Origin: Theocolax elegans
Taxonomy: Eukaryota > Arthropoda > Insecta > Hymenoptera > Cerocephalidae
NCBI GenBank assembly: GCA_026168455.1
Contig: CM047427.1
Span: 62,872,162 to 62,936,161 of the forward strand
Reading direction: 5' to 3'
Length of the DNA stretch: 64,000 bases
This document shows, in pieces, positions 22,200 through 34,828 of the stretch. A program made the position numbers and the translations under genes. The notes under the pieces were generated by a model, which saw only the letters and a list, made by a program, of their open reading frames with translations, searched no databases and was not told the origin of the DNA. Positions within the stretch are counted from its first letter, which is position 1, and each line of letters starts with the position of its first letter.

Positions 22200-23978
22200 C
22201 CCTCGCAAGAGCAGACAGTCCACCGAGTGTGGGACTCAGTAAGAGCAAACTACTATTACCCACTAAACTCACATATCTCTGTTCGCACCGACATCAGCCC
22301 GGAACTGTTATTCACATTACTTCAGACTATGCAGCTGTCCTTGCGTGGCCAAAAAACACATTCATTCTTTTACTCTTTCATTCTCGAATCACATTCGCTC
22401 AATCTATCAGACATCCATCTGCTTTTTTGCTCAGCAATACATTGGTATTGTAATTTGCGATCAAGCGCCAGTTGTCCGCATTCGTCGTCATAAGTCTCGT
22501 CACGTTTACCGGCGTGATCACTTCTATGTCCGTTTCAAGTCGTTGACGATGATCTGCCCATCGCCTACAGGCGAAGAACGTATGATCAGCGTTATCATAG
22601 ACCCATCCGCAGTACTTGCATTCAGGTGAAGCAAGTCTGCCCATCTTGTGCAGATAGCCGCGGAAGTATCCGTCTCCAGAGAAAAATTGGGTGAGATGAA
22701 AGTCTACCTCACTGTGCTTTCTCCCCTTCCACGGAGCAACCGCAGGGATAAGTCTACGTGACCATCGCGCCTGTTGGGTATTTGTCCAGCGGGTTTGCCA
22801 GAGTTCCATGGTTTTCATACGTTCGTCTGTCGCAGCGTCGACCCGTCCCGTGTCCGCGCTTCGATCGTATATGCGCTTTTGTTCCATCGCGAGTAGGTCG
22901 ATCGGAATTACGCCCGCGATAACAAGAACGGCGTTTTCGGACACCGTTCTGTACACGCACGCGATTCTTAACGCGCCCACCCGCTGTACGCTAGTACATC
23001 GCTTTCGCCCGTCTCTTCACGTGTAACGCGTTCGCCCAGATTTCCGCCCCATATAGCATGATCGAGTGGGTAACGCTCATAAGTAGTCGTCGAGTGATCG
23101 GTCTCGGTCCATTCATATTAGTCATGAGTCTGTTCATGGCTTTTGTATTTTCTTGTGCTTTTTCAGTCACCGTGCGTATGTAAGGCCGGAAACTCAGTTT
23201 CGTATCCAGAGTCACCCCTAGATACTTGACCTCGTCTCGGACCACCACGCGTTCGCGTCCGACTGTCAACGGTATCCCCGTGTCGATTCTTCGTCTACTT
23301 AGAAGCATGAGTTCCGTCTTTTGTAACGAAAGTTGCAGTCCGCGGTCTTTCATCCATCCAGTCACTTGACGCATAACCTGGTTCAGCTTTACCTCGTCAT
23401 CAGCGTAAGCGACAAGGAATGTGTCCGTCGGCATCTCCAGTCGGAGAAGACTGTCATATAGTGTGTTGCAGAAGTCTGGCCCCAGAATGGAACCCTGGGC
23501 GACTCCTGCGGTTATTCGTCTGTCTTTTCGTCCGTCAGTGGTCTCGAAAGTAAGACGTCAGTCCCTCAAGTAGTCCCTCAGGACACTGGAGGAATGCTGT
23601 TTCAAGCGCTTCCAGAATATCCATCCCCCTCGCCGAATTGAAGGCGTTCCTAACGTCCAGCTTAGCCAGTAAAACTAGTGGCCTGGTCGCATGACACCTA
23701 ACATTATGTACGTCAAAGTTGTTCCTAACGAGGGTTATTGCTCCGATTGCAGAGCGCCCTTTTCGGAACCCGTACTGTCGGTCCGATAAGTCCCCTGCGT
23801 CTTTTATTGACTGCAGAAGCCTTGGCCTAAGCATTAGTTCGTACAGTTTTCTTATTTTTACTAATGAGGACCAATTGAGCCATCTTCCACGTATCAAAAC
23901 ATAATGTTTTGGAAAGAACTGTTTCATATTTTTGTCCGGAAGATTTGCCGTTGCTCTTAAGGCGATGTCGGAACCATA
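22200..23978 (-). mobile_element. R1-clade non-LTR retrotransposon, 5'-truncated, frameshifted
   Basis: The reverse-transcriptase and C-terminal part of ORF2 is visible in three or four frames. From right to left: TWKMAQLVLI, LSDRQYGFRKGRSA, LLAKLDVRNAFNSA, FLVAYADDEVKL (YADD catalytic box, near 23405), VKYLGVTLD, a long helical region and the C-terminal finger CKYCGWVYDNADHTFFAC (C-x2-C-x9-H-x4-C). A stop at 22399 is followed by a probable 3' UTR to about 22200. Frame changes lie near 23900, 23500 and 22985. R1-type elements insert by target-primed reverse transcription. The 5' part is absent, and the sequence ends at a MITE. Confidence 0.85.
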
Positions 23979-24456
23979 GCCTCCGTTGATAGCCTCTCGC
24001 TATCGAGACTTTGAATGGCGCTATAATCAGGTGTCGATTTCTACGATAAACATACTTCAAACATAAATTATAAATTTTACAGCTACATAGAGCTGTTGAA
24101 AGATACTTTTCCCCTAGCTATGACTAAAACTAAGGTAATTGTAATATTACTCTTGGCAGCAAATACTTATTTTTTTAAAGAAATGTGTAATACGTTACGT
24201 ACAGCATTACGGCAAACATAGGCTCAACGGATACCAGACGTATTACACATTTCTTTCAAAAAATAAACATTTGCTGCCAATAGTAATATTACAATTACCT
24301 TAGTTTTAGTCACAGCTAGTGGAGAAAGTATCTTTCAACAGCTCTATGTAGCTGTAAAATTTATAATTTATGTTTGAAGTACGTTTATTAGTAGAAATTG
24401 ACACCTGACTACAGCGCCATTCAAAGCCTCGAGATCGAGCTGCTATCAACGGAGAT
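23979..24456. mobile_element. 478-bp foldback MITE with TA target duplication
   Basis: Ends CCTCCGTTGATAGC...GCTATCAACGGAGAT, flanked by TA at 23977-23978 and 24457-24458. Arms of about 200 bp are near-perfect inverses around a short centre (24180-24240). The TA target fits a Tc1/mariner-type source. No coding capacity. Confidence 0.8.
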
Positions 24457-24458
24457 TA

Positions 24459-25814
24459 TAAGAATTTATTTCCAATATTTTCATTTTTGTGTCAAAATTG
24501 CCTTAACAAAATATTTATCTATTCAAATAAAGCATTATAAACCTAATTTATAAATTAAGTAAAGAAGTTTTAATAACTTACATTTTATATGTTATAAACA
24601 ATTGTATGGTTCTATTGATTTATTGTGATAATGACATGTAAAAAAATATTTACTCATTTTTTACGATTAACAGTAACATTTTTTCGTAATATTTGTCCAC
24701 TCCCACCTGATTGTATAATAAAAACAAATATCTTATTGATTATTTTTATAAATATTGTAATCTTTGAATTTTAATAAAAGATATATTTGAAATTATCTTT
24801 TGATAATTTATTATTAACATTGATACATATTTGTTAACGACTTCCTTATGGCATTTGCTAAAAAATTGACAAATTGAAAAAAGTGAAAAAAGCTTTTATC
24901 ATTGTATGTAAAAATTATAATAAAATTAATTATTATTAGAAAAGTAGTTATTAATAGTGCATTACCTACTGTCAATCAAGAAAATATGAATATAATATAT
25001 GTAGATAATTAGTTCCTAACGGAGTATAGAAATGAAATCGTTCAAGTAGGAAACATTACTACCTAAGCAGTGAGCTAAACTTATTTTTTAATATACAGAC
25101 AATCTTATTTGATTAGAGCTTACATTTCACAAATAATATAGGCCCACATATTTCATAGTTAAATTAATACTGTTATTGAAATATGATGGTAAAATTTTAA
25201 CACTACTAAATATGAATTATACTGTCTCAAGTATTATCACTTTCTTTACAGTTGAATGTAGCTCCACCAATTGAAGCATGTTAAAAAAATTCTGCAATTA
25301 ATAATGTGTATCCGAAAGTTACTACAAACTATAATCATTTTATTAGATATATTCAACTACAAAAAATTAATAATTATTTCTAGTCTTGACTAATATATCG
25401 AGTTTCTACTCAACACAAAATAATACAATACATAATTTTTTATTTTATTGCATAAACTATAAATATTGATTTAACATATATTTTCGCTATACGCTTAGTT
25501 TTTCATTTTAATAATTATAATAATTTAGTAAAACTGATTTTCGCTTAAATTATTTACTATGTATAAACATTAGTATATTATCTGAAATATCGATATATTT
25601 TAAATAACTTTTAGGTAATAGAAAATTTTCAATAAAACGTTCATTATGTACGTTCATTATGCACGTAAATGAACGGATAGATGTGTGGATGAACTATATT
25701 GTATAAATATAATATGTACACAAACAAGTAAAGTAATAAAAATTCTTAAGTAGTACAAACAATTGATTACGCTTTATTGTAGATGCAACATTTTTAAAAA
25801 GATATCTTTTGAAT
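24459..25814. other. AT-rich sequence upstream of the receptor gene, nothing seen
   Basis: No ORF, repeat pair or RNA gene was recognised. It probably holds the receptor promoter, but no clear TATA/initiator pair was identified. Confidence 0.4.
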
Positions 25815-28145
25815 ATGATAATGAAATATACATTTTACTGGATACTTTTATCAAGAATATGTTGTTCTCAATTTGTTAAAGTGAAAAATAGAGACAATCT
25901 AACCACATTGCTGGTAAGTCAATTGCATAGCATGCTAATTTCAATATTTAATGTGTAATAACTATTACAATATTTTGAAGGAAAAACTCATCGAGGGGTG
26001 TTTTAATCAAGACATAAGAAGCACTGTTGTCGTAAGTAACTGGAATAAAAATTATAAAAATCTGTTCACATCACCGACTCCGATTAATTTGTTTGGTCTT
26101 AATCAAACTATCGTCTTTCGGAAGACACAAACGTTTTCAGAAAGTGTACACATTGAATGAAACACATGTAAGAACGAAAGTATATCCCACTACTGGAGTT
26201 CTTATAATAACTTCGTCATTAACTATTCTTACAAATACCCTGAAAGACATAAAAGATTCTATATGGTGGAACCACGAAGCAATATATTTAATAGCTGATA
26301 ATGATGAAAATAGTAATTGTCTATTGGCTGATAAATTTCTACAGGCTTTGTGGGCCTTTAATATTCTTAATGCTATATATTTGTGCAAAAAATTAAATCA
26401 TCACGCGCTGTACAGTTTTAATCCATTTACAGACTTTGCTCCAAAATTATGGAAAAAGATAGAATTGGGTCATTTATCGGGGTCTTGGAGATTGTTAGAA
26501 TTTCTTTTCCGCGAAGATAATCATAGTTTAAGTATTAATTGTAAGTATGTAAATATTTCGACAAAAATTTAATTGTACATGAGATTGAAATGTGGAAAAT
26601 TTTAATTTTAAAAATACCTTTCTATCGACATTCATTTAATAACTTATTTTTTTAATTTTACAAAGTTTACATACTTTTATAAAAGTTTTCTCCTTCAGCT
26701 TTAAATATGCTACATATTGCATATATTCAATAGATCATTACTATATATTGTATTACTATATATTTAAATTACAATTATTTAAATTGCAGCATAGAAAAAT
26801 GTAGTACATTTTGATTGTAAAGTACGAAACAAGTACAAATTATCGCTTAAGCGAATTAAATTAATTGTTACTATATAAAGTGACGTACAAGCTAAAATTT
26901 ATATTTAAAATATTATAATTATTTTCAGATAAAGAAAAATTAAATTGCCAAAATATTTACTACGACAAATTGAAAAATTTAAAAGGATATAATGTAAAAA
27001 CAGCTCTTGTTAGAAATGATGTAGTATACATTTACGACATAACAAAAACAGGTTGCGATAGATTTGTTGGCGCTGATTTTAACATCATGTGCAAACTACT
27101 TACGCATTTAAACGCGAGTATTACGACGAAGCTATCCAGCATGCATGGATCAATATCCAAGGATGGTAAAACTCGTGGTGTTTTTAAAGACGTAATGGAA
27201 AGGGAAATTGATTGTTCCATGTTTGTTTATTTCCAACGCGATTACTGGAAGATGCTAAGTTGCCCATTTTACAGCAGCGTTATTAAAATTATATCCATGA
27301 AAAGGCCAATGTCGATAAGTGAAATTATTTTGTTTACATTGAACATGGAATATTCGTTTATTCTTATAATTCTCATATCTTCATTAATTTTACTAAAGCG
27401 TATTTTAAAGCAATCGATTATTTACACTATTTTGGAGTACGTTCGCATTTTAACAAACGGATCTAGTAGAAGCCAACCAACTTGTACAATCAAAAGATTA
27501 TCGCTATTTGTTGTTATCATTGCCGCTTTTGGAATCAATTCTTATATACAAAGTCGTTTAAATGCACTGTACGTAATGTCAAACAACGTTTCCGATATTA
27601 ATAGTGTTCAAGATTTGGAAAAATCCAGTTATCATGTTTATGGATTTTCGGGTCACTTACAATTAATGAATAGTGCAATACGTAAACGATTTCATGCAGT
27701 AAATTCTGATAAGGAATGTTTTAATCTTCTACTGCAAGGTAATCATATCGTCTGTACGATGACTGGATCAGTGGTGGAGGCTTTTGCAAGTAGAAGTAAG
27801 TCAATTCATGTATCCACAGGTAATTTATTGGAAAGAACTGTTTCATATTTTTGCTCAGAAGATATGCCATTACTTCCAAAAATTAGCTGGTTGTTGCTAA
27901 GAATGAGCGAAGCTGGTATTATTAAATTAGTTTATCGTCGTCAACAAGAGAGCCTCCTAACTTACAATAATACGACAAGCGAAAGTTCAGACATAAATAT
28001 TGGACATGTAATTTATGGCTTTTATATTTTGTATATAGGCTGGTCATTTGCAGCTTTAATCTTCCTTACAGAAATTACGAGTGTTTTTATCAAAAAGTAT
28101 ACCAGAAATTTAAGTACTGGAAGAAAACCTGGTTATTCCCTTTGA
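25815..28145 (+). CDS. Divergent ionotropic receptor (chemosensory iGluR-like), one frameshift
   Basis: Exon 1 (25815-25913) starts ATGATAATGAAA and encodes a signal-peptide-like start, MIMKYTFYWILLSRICCSQF; its GTAAGT donor follows. Exon 2 (about 25981-26540) encodes the amino-terminal region, with NPFTDFAPKLWKK near its end. Exon 3 (26929-28145) joins in phase through TTTTCAG and encodes the ligand-binding lobes and three membrane segments: M1 near 27350-27400, M2 near 27500-27560 (LSLFVVIIAAFGINSY), M3 near 28010-28070. Total is about 620 residues, usual for insect IRs. Such receptors are ligand-gated cation channels in chemosensory neurons. A one-base frame change near 26145 in exon 2 is a mutation or a sequence error. 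Subfamily is not assigned. Confidence 0.8.
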
Positions 28146-28708
28146 CGAAGTAGAGTAGGATGGAGCATGTTCCAACACAAGGCAAATCGTGAAACTTCGT
28201 GAGCTTTTTAAAATTTTTGACCGTCTTGTTTATGGTCAGATCTCGGGTTATCTTGAACCCTATAAAGTTTTAACTTGTTACAGAATAAATTAATAGTTAC
28301 TTATAAATATTTATAAAGTGCGTATCGTTGAAAAGAAATTGTATATGCGTCGAAACAACGGTATTAGTTTTAAGTCGAATTAGCTGTAAGTCAATAGAAA
28401 ATAAATCTAAGAACTGTTTTTTCGTTAGTAAATGTAAAATAAACAAGAGTTCATAGAAGCGAGTGATAATATTGATACCGTTGATGCATTCATCTGAAGC
28501 GTAAATAAGTTTAAGTTGAATAATATAAATATTCTTTATGCTTTTCGAATAATATGCGCATTATATTTTATAATTGTATTTTATATTTAATAAGTGATCA
28601 AAGTTATTTTAAATACATATATTGTTTATCTTTTTTTCACTAGTTTTTAAATTAACGTTTAATGCAAAAATTGCTTATCCAAACGACAAAATAGTGTAAG
28701 ATTAATAG
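28146..28708 (+). other. Receptor 3' flank, first copy
   Basis: Non-coding and AT-rich, with AATAAA-like words. It is repeated with the receptor 3' end at 29250-29816. Confidence 0.5.
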
Positions 28709-29816
28709 GGTTCAAGATTTGGAAAAATCCAGTTATCATGTTTATGGATTTTCGGGTCACTTACAATTAATGAATAGTGCAATACGTAAACGATTTCATG
28801 CAGTAAATTCTGATAAGGAATGTTTTAATCTTCTACTGCAAGGTAATCATATCGTCTGTACGATGACTGGATCAGTGGTGGAGGCTTTTGCAAGTAGAAG
28901 TAAGTCAATTCATGTATCCACAGGTAATTTATTGGAAAGAACTGTTTCATATTTTTGCTCAGAAGATATGCCATTACTTCCAAAAATTAGCTGGTTGTTG
29001 CTAAGAATGAGCGAAGCTGGTATTATTAAATTAGTTTATCGTCGTCAACAAGAGAGCCTCCTAACTTACAATAATACGACAAGCGAAAGTTCAGACATAA
29101 ATATTGGACATGTAATTTATGGCTTTTATATTTTGTATATAGGCTGGTCATTTGCAGCTTTAATCTTCCTTACAGAAATTACGAGTGTTTTTATCAAAAA
29201 GTATACCAGAAATTTAAGTACTGGAAGAAAACCTGGTTATTCCCTTTGACGAAGTAGAGTAGGATGGAGCATGTTCCAACACAATGGCAAATCGTGAAAC
29301 TTCGTGAGCTTTTTAAATTTTTGACCGTCTTGTTTATGGTCAGATCTCGGGTTATCTTGAACCCTATAAAGTTTTAACTTGTTACAGAATAAATTAATAG
29401 TTACTTATAAATATTTATAAAGTGCGTATCGTTGAAAAGAAATTGTATATGCGTCGAAACAACGGTATTAGTTTTAAGTCGAATTAGCTGTAAGTCAATA
29501 GAAAATAAATCTAAGAACTGTTTTTTCGTTAGTAAATGTAAAATAAACAAGAGTTCATAGAAGCGAGTGATAATATTGATACCGTTGATGCATTCATCTG
29601 AAGCGTAAATAAGTTTAAGTTGAATAATATAAATATTCTTTATGCTTTTCGAATAATATGCGCATTATATTTTATAATTGTATTTTATATTTAATAAGTG
29701 ATCAAAGTTATTTTAAATACATATATTGTTTATCTTTTTTTCACTAGTTTTTAAATTAACGTTTAATGCAAAAATTGCTTATCCAAACGACAAAATAGTG
29801 TAAGATTAATAGGGTT
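28709..29816 (+). pseudogene. Tandem copy of the receptor 3' end
   Basis: Direct repeat of about 27604-28708. It encodes only the last 176 residues of the receptor (second ligand-binding lobe and M3), with no promoter or upstream exons. The protein sequence is unchanged in the part present. The only differences noticed are two single-base indels in the 3' flank (near 28184/29284 and 28212/29313). The junction shares GTTC. It is either a very recent duplication or an assembly artefact. Confidence 0.85.
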
Positions 29817-30934
29817 CCTAACAGCATAAAATTATCATTGTAAGGTTATTATATTTTATTATATTATTGTTTAAAGATTGTAAAAGGATTTTAGAATCAA
29901 TCGGTTAAGTTTATTATAAAAATTCAAATTTATTATGCATATTAAATTAAGATTTATTAAATTTAGAGCACTTCAAGTTTTTGTTGGTAATGTATGGTTA
30001 CGGTGCTGTGCCGGGAAAACTACAGGTTTTCGAAAGAAGGTTCAAGTTTGTATTTTTCTTTAATGAAAAATCTTGACAATTTTCAAAAGCTGAATAAATA
30101 ACAGTAACAGCTGCAAAATGCTGTTGCAAATACGACTTTTGAATAAATTATTCATTAGTTATGGAAACTAAAAGAAAAGCTATATATAAAGCTATATTAC
30201 GCAGAGCCATACGAAAGCTTGAAGGAGTCGTTTAAGGGATCATGTGTCGTGAAGAAATTAGGCAAAGTGGGGATGGCGAGGGCAACAGTTTGTGACAATG
30301 TGCTTTGCACATATCAAGTAATGAGCTATCGAACCCACATCGAACACCTACCTACCCATATATGATTCCCTACACCTACCTACCCGCACAGTAAATAAGC
30401 CCTACCTACCCTCACAGACTAAAACCCTATCCCAAGCACAGCACACATAAGCATCCGAAGCACTAGGATGGTCCTGGCGTTGAAGGCCCTGGACGAGCTC
30501 GGTCAGCATCAGGTAGGCTCCTCCGGGTTTAACACCGTCAAGCAGATGAAGCAAGGAGGCTATAAATAGGGAAGCCTCGAGGACCCTCCTTAGCTCCACA
30601 GAACAGCAGACTAGGCGAAGAGGCACCATCCGGGAGGAAGGCTATGGAACCTCCAACGCCAACCAATATACACAGCTGTAAAAGAGCCACGTAATTAATG
30701 CAAGTACGCATTAAGAGGATGAGGAGCAAGGAAGAAGATATACTGCTGTATGTAAACACTACAGCTGTACAAGGAACAATATAGAGCAGAATGAGGTTAG
30801 GTTGTTATACGTAAACAACGTATATAGCAGACCTCTTTCACAGTATATAAAATAAATACGCATACTTGCGTAATCCCCACGACAAAGTATTTACCTGGAG
30901 CTGTAGACGGAGAGGTTATCAGTCAGCGAGGTTG
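29817..30934. other. Non-coding stretch with repeat-like segments
   Basis: No gene was recognised. CCTACCTACCC words cluster at 30346-30415. A segment starting TGTTATACGT (30802) with a TATATAAAATAAA word may be part of the LTR-like block that follows. Confidence 0.35.
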
Positions 30935-31180
30935 ATGTCGTCGAGAAGAGGGGTGAATCGGCCCCGAGCAGCGATGCGGCGGCGGGTGAGTTCGTACCTG
31001 AAACTCACACCGTACAACTTAGTGAATAACGCTAGAAGGAACGAGGTAATAATTACCTAGGAAGAAGTATACAGCATCTCCGAGACATGAACTGCACCAG
31101 GTCAACATACACTTACAGCACATGTGCACCGCTACAGTCTGAATACAGCGGTATTCGACTCGCTCGCTCGATGCTAGATC
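30935..31180 (+). repeat. LTR-like block A, first copy
   Basis: Matches 33721-33968 directly. It breaks off at GATCGAT, where it meets the LINE/piggyBac segment at 31183. In the other copy the sequence continues for 1.86 kb before that segment. Confidence 0.8.
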
Positions 31181-31182
31181 GA

Positions 31183-32500
31183 TCAGGACTTTGGTAGGTG
31201 TGAGTGGGGTGAAATTAAAGGAGGTGAAGGATTAATAAGATGAGGATTAGATAAGACAACTTTGAAATAAGAGGAGGTGAAAGGTGACTTGACATGTGAA
31301 ATAGATGCATAGAAGTGATTTGATGTATGTATTACTTATTGTTAGATCGAGAAAATGTCAAAATAATCTAAACCACCATTTTTAGATTTAGATCAATTTT
31401 ATAAACTGGAATAAATCGATCAGCATAATCTACATAGCATATATGTTTATTATAATCTGAAGAGATAAAAGGGCAATTGACACATTTTAGAAGATCATCT
31501 TTTTGTCTACGATTCACGGTAGAGACTTCAGATGCATCATGATAGTATGATAATAATAAACCGGTTTCTTATCCATCCACTTGATCTAGGTCAGACTTGT
31601 CTTGGTAGTCATGAATTCATACTCCTCCTGCGTCCATCTTTTTCTTGAATTGTTTATTACTGATATTCGTTGTAGACCAGAACGATTCTGCAAACTATGC
31701 CCACACGCATATATCGTTATGTTCTTCAATGATGAAAGAAATTGAACCTCTGTAAAAGATCTATCGAAATATACGTGATGGTTACCACCAACAAGTTCTC
31801 GTGTAAGATCTTTTACAACTCGTGTTCCCAATTGTTTTTCAGTATTTTCTGCTTTTCCAGTATAGATTTGAAATTTTTCAAACATAAACAGACTCATCTG
31901 CGCGAGTCCAGCACTTATATCCGCGTTGTGTAGGTTTAGTTGGCATATATTGCTTCATAGCGCTTCTTCCCTTGAATTTTATCATAGACACGTCAACAGA
32001 CTGGTACTTACTAAGATTGCAACATTCTTTGAAGGTTTGCAAAAACTTATAAAAAAGTGGTCTTATCTTACATAATTTATTGTAATTTGGATCATCTTTT
32101 TTTGGTTCTTTTTCATTTATATGTAAATGAGACAGAAAAAAACTAAAGCGATTGACAGTCATGAGAGTGACTCCAATAATCACGATAAGATGGTAATTTT
32201 TTGATTCTCATTAGAATGTTAATACCTAAAAAAATTTTACTTCTTCTTTTGTAATGGGATTTTGCTTACTTTTTTTGGAGCGATGTATAGATTGGTTTGA
32301 TCTACAATATGATCTAATAGATCAGAAGGAAATAAACAAAAGAATATGTCAACTGGTGATTTCACTGTACTTGGAACGTTTGGGTCAAAGGCTTTAGAAA
32401 ACATAACATCCGATCTTGATCGACTAACAGATTCCCAAACATGAGACTGATTTGAATCATTAACGTCGTCTACATCCATCGATTCTTCTTCGTCAGCATT
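31183..32500 (-). pseudogene. piggyBac transposase, copy 1
   Basis: Same gene as 35989-37140, with more frame damage. Recognisable blocks are CKIRPLFYKFL and MIKFKGRSAMKQYMPTKP (near 31960), EKFQIYTGK and NHHVYFD (near 31790). The first 150 bp (31183-31330) are the tail end of a LINE fragment rather than piggyBac. Confidence 0.85.
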
Positions 32501-33084
32501 ACTGTCTGCAGTTAAAAAACTTTAATCTGTAAGTGAACTTGAGTTCACAACCTCTTCTTCATTATCAGAATTTTGAAGACCATTAACCGATTCAGAATCG
32601 CTAGGAATTTCGGTTGTAACAACAATTTATTTTTCTTCCCATGTTTATAATTTTTGGTAAGAGTAAAACTTTGGATATTTTCAATATGCAAAAACTTACT
32701 TATATTAGACAAAATATAAGTTCTCGAAGACACGTAAAAATGCAAAATTAGTTTTAGTTTTTATTGATACTTATAGCATTAAAAAAAAAAAAGATTGTTT
32801 GAATTCATCAAATTATTTTTAAGAACTGTAAAAAAATTATCATGTAAATTCTTTTTTATTACAGGAAATCTAAAATTACTTCAAAATGTATCAACTTACT
32901 ATTTTATATAATTTTAATATTAAATTTGTAATAGAAAAATCAATAACGTACATGAATAAAATCGACAAATTATCAAAATTAAAATGAATTTTTAAAATCT
33001 ATTCTACAATTTCGACGATTCACATGTAAACCTAAACTTCATTTCATTTTTGTAAAGCAACTTCGAATTTTATTAAGCACCAAG

Positions 33085-33500
33085 TAGTGATTTTTAAGCT
33101 CATACATCTATTTTTTGATAATTTATAAACTACCATCTCGGATTCACTATTTTGAATTAAAAATTTTACTATTTTGACTTTAGATTAGTAATCAGCAACT
33201 TCGAAAACTCATGAATAGAGATTTTTAATTTAGTACGTTAATATTTTTCAAAATTTCGGAACCGCCATTTTCAATCCGCCATCTTGAATTGAAAATTTCA
33301 AAATTTTAACATTTACACTTGTGATCAGAGTCACCAAAAATCCCCGAGTAAAGATTTTCAAGTAGATACATTTATTTTTCGAATTTCGAAACCGCCATCT
33401 TGAATCCGCCATTTTGAATTGAACATTTTGGAATTCGGACTTCAAATTAGTAATTAGCGACTTCAAAAAACCCCGAGTAGAGATTTTCAATTTGTTACAC
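33085..33500 (+). repeat. ~132-bp tandem repeats (CCGCCAT motif), copy 1
   Basis: Three to four diverged units, each with CCGCCATYTTGAAT-type words followed by an AGTAGAGATTTTCAA-type block. Spacing is about 130-135 bp. It lies inside the piggyBac element and is repeated at about 37745-38160. The long minus-strand ORF across it follows from the repeat. Confidence 0.65.
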
Positions 33501-33720
33501 TGGTTAGATTTTTCAAAAATGAACTTTTTTATGTTTGTTTGTTTATATGACAATTATAATAAACAACTATGGCAAATAAACCATTTTGCTATGTCCTCTT
33601 ATAGATAAATTAGTAACGAAAAAAAACGCGGGTCGAAAATACGTTTAAAATTGATTTAATAGCGAAAATCTGAAGTTAAGTTGGTGGTAACCCACGTTAC
33701 TACCGTGTAACAAAGGGTAG

Positions 33721-34520
33721 TGTCGTCGAGAAGAGGGGTGAATCGGCCCCGAGCAGCGATGCGGCGGCGGGTGAGTTCGTACCTGAAACTCACACCGTAC
33801 AACTTAGTGAATAACGCTAGAAGGAACGAGGTAATAATTACCTAGGAAGAAGTATACAGCATCTCCGAGACATGAACTGCACCAGGTCAACATACACTTA
33901 CAGCACATGTGCACCGCTACAGTCTGAATACAGCGGTATTCGACTCGCTCGCTCGATGCTAGATCGATGTACCGCGTACAACTACGTACTGCGCAGGCGC
34001 GCGGTACGATCGCAGCTCTCGAGCACGCCGAGAGTCAGAGCTCTACGGTCGGTCGACTCGACGACAACGATCAACTGCAAATAGCGATTTAGTACGAGTA
34101 AGTACATAGTGAGAAAGAGAGAGAGAAAGATAGGACATCAAGCGTCCAAGATATCCCCAAAAAGGTTGGTGGATTTAATATCCTTCTCTGCTGCCGGTAT
34201 CGCTGTGTACCGTGCATCGAGTGTGCGAGCATTCCGTTCCTTCCCGTCCTTCCCCTTCCTCTCCTACAGCGTATCCGGGTATACCCGTATTCCGGCCGCA
34301 AATCGGGCCAGTGATTGTATTGCGCACTGCTCATTTTTTGTTACGATTACCCGCGAGTAATCGGTAGTTGTCGCGTAATAACGCGGCTAACGCCCACCCC
34401 TTAGTCATTATATGTTTCGTTATAATAAATATCTATTTTATTAATGTTGAATTGCTGACCCTTATTAACCTGCACCCTGATCCACAGTGCAGCGTCACAA
34501 TGTCGCCCAACGTGAAAAAC
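33721..34520 (+). mobile_element. LTR-retrotransposon-like remnant
   Basis: Block A copy 2 (33721-33968) continues through GC-richer sequence and AATAAATATC words. It reaches TGTCGCCCAACGTGAAAA at 34501-34518, which resembles the primer-binding site that follows a 5' LTR. No gag or pol ORF follows. Boundaries and class (Gypsy or BEL/Pao) are not resolved. Confidence 0.35.
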
Positions 34521-34717
34521 CCACCTGCATAAAACCTGTACATATTGTAAATATTCCCTAATCCCTTCCTAAGCAGCCTTCCCCAGCAGCAGCAACTCCT
34601 AGAATAATTTGGGGAATTATTTCTAGTGAGCAAAGAGCAAACAGCAATGCCTCATCCCCAGCCTATAAATACGTCTCGATGCATTACAGACACTCGACGG
34701 TTTGGTGGGGGGGATTG

Positions 34718-34745
34718 TGACAAGATGGATTTAATCCACTTGTCA
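34718..34745. repeat. 28-bp near-perfect palindrome after a G-run
   Basis: TGACAAG-TGGATT-AATCCA-CTTGTCA symmetry, preceded by GGTGGGGGGGATTG. A purine run followed by TGTGACAAG is what a polypurine tract plus 3' LTR start would look like. Confidence 0.4.
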
Positions 34746-34828
34746 TAGATAGAGTCAGCATTACTGACACCGCGAGGCGACGCGGTATCGGTAGCATATA
34801 AGAGCAATAAGCAGGCGCTACGACCAGT

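Larger units (their letters stand above)
31183..33718 (+). repeat. Duplicated segment B, first copy (LINE end + piggyBac)
   Basis: Direct repeat of 35829-38378. It ends exactly at the piggyBac terminus (GTAACAAAGGG) and continues into block A (33721). Confidence 0.9.

Noticed and set aside
22754..23026. ORFs overlapping the R1 C-terminus
   Set aside because: Frame shadows of the R1 finger and preceding region.
30402..30759. Leu-rich minus-strand ORFs
   Set aside because: No recognisable domain; nearby sequence is repeat-like and no start or splice context supports them.
33248..33553. Lys-rich 101-codon minus-strand ORF (and copy at 37905)
   Set aside because: Its internal repeats follow the 132-bp DNA repeat; no known domain.
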